The notes under the pieces are model-generated. The model was not told the DNA's origin. It saw only the letters and a program-made list of their open reading frames with translations, and made no database searches. The position numbers and the translations under genes are program-made. Positions 30,884 to 31,086 of a stretch of 31,086 nt of DNA are shown piece by piece. Position 1 is the first letter of the stretch; each line of letters begins with the position of its first letter. This DNA is from CAZMVY01 sp964617875 (GTDB taxonomy: Bacteria; Planctomycetota; Phycisphaerae; UBA1845; PWPN01), in the NCBI GenBank assembly GCA_964617875.1, contig CAZUAI010000065.1:1-31086 (forward strand), written 5' to 3'.

Positions 30884-31086
30884 ATGCATGGCAAAGCCAT
30901 CGTATCTTGTTATCCTGACAAGAGTCTGCCGGGCGCGTGGTGCCTTCGTCGCTTCGTCGCTTGGGTTGCGGGCATCGCCCGCCCGGCCGAGCCGCTGACG
31001 CCGGACGAGGCTGCGCGGTACGCAGACCTCGACGCTAGCCCAACCTTCGCACGGCGATGGAAATCGCGAGCGAGAATCGGCGTTGG
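30884..31086 (+). CDS. Possible gene fragment running off the right edge
   Basis: A frame open from ATG 30884 to the edge (67 codons). Its second half has GC-rich third positions and a protein-like composition (RPAEPLTPDEAARYADLD). The first half overlaps a repeat motif (30947-30982) and has no clear ribosome site. It matches no family I recognise. It may be a true partial gene with a later start, or chance. Confidence 0.25.
   Translation, partial: MHGKAIVSCYPDKSLPGAWCLRRFVAWVAGIARPAEPLTPDEAARYADLDASPTFARRWKSRARIGV
30947..30982 (-). repeat. Second copy of GCGGGC hairpin plus GACGAAGCGACG motif
   Basis: Read on the minus strand: GCGGGC-GAT-GCCCGC followed by AACCCAA and GCGACGAAGCGACG. The same hairpin and trailing motif occur in the plus orientation at 2656-2694. 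This places a dispersed repeat family at both ends of the window. Confidence 0.5.

Overview
The window is very GC-rich bacterial DNA, with G or C at most third codon positions. The gene content points to Planctomycetota, perhaps Phycisphaerae-like: two large prepilin-like secreted proteins with a C-terminal H-x(n)-D-x-H-V signature, a secreted glycosidase-like protein ending in paired dockerin-type calcium loops, a PepSY plus jelly-roll protein, and gaps packed with short palindromic repeats. Verrucomicrobiota or Lentisphaerota relatives cannot be excluded from sequence alone.

Layout. (1) 1-3823: remnant of a Mu-like prophage or an island derived from one. A recognisable promoter drives an ABC ATPase-acetyltransferase fusion (COG2401-like). 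A holin-like membrane protein, a lipoprotein, an unknown small protein, a Mu gp25/DUF2730-like membrane coiled-coil protein and a Mu gp26-like winged-helix protein follow. Terminase, portal, capsid and transposase genes are absent. (2) 4003-4314: small membrane-anchored protein of unknown function. (3) 4416-16555: respiratory complex I operon in the order nuoI-A-B-C-D-H-J-K-L-M-N, with no nuoE, F or G. Several genes overlap by ATGA; other gaps hold palindromic or low-complexity repeats. NuoA has a repeat-encoded tail, NuoH has an extra N-terminal membrane domain, NuoL has His-rich insertions, and nuoB changes base composition sharply near its 3' end. (4) 16647-19290, minus strand: SGNH/GDSL esterase and a secreted glycosidase-like/LamG/dockerin protein. 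(5) 19572-22167, plus strand: lipoprotein and ArnT/PMT-type glycosyltransferase. (6) 22151-24646, minus strand: hybrid histidine kinase with a periplasmic CxxCH haem-type motif, and tRNA-Tyr(GUA). (7) 25085-30624: two prepilin-like proteins, a Tat-exported metallophosphoesterase, an M14 carboxypeptidase-like lipoprotein, and a PepSY/jelly-roll protein. The right end is mostly non-coding, with a possible gene fragment running off the edge.

How the parts work together: the nuo genes encode the membrane proton-pumping arm and the Q-module of complex I. The electron-input module must be encoded elsewhere, or the complex takes electrons from another donor such as ferredoxin. The right half is mostly envelope and secretion biology typical of the lineage. 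The recurring structural theme is dispersed repeats: one composite double-hairpin element with an ACGGA-rich tail occurs twice in opposite orientations, each time just upstream of a start codon, and related words enter coding sequence in nuoA, nuoL and the glycosyltransferase gene.

All calls come from reading the sequence and recalled family motifs. No database search was run.
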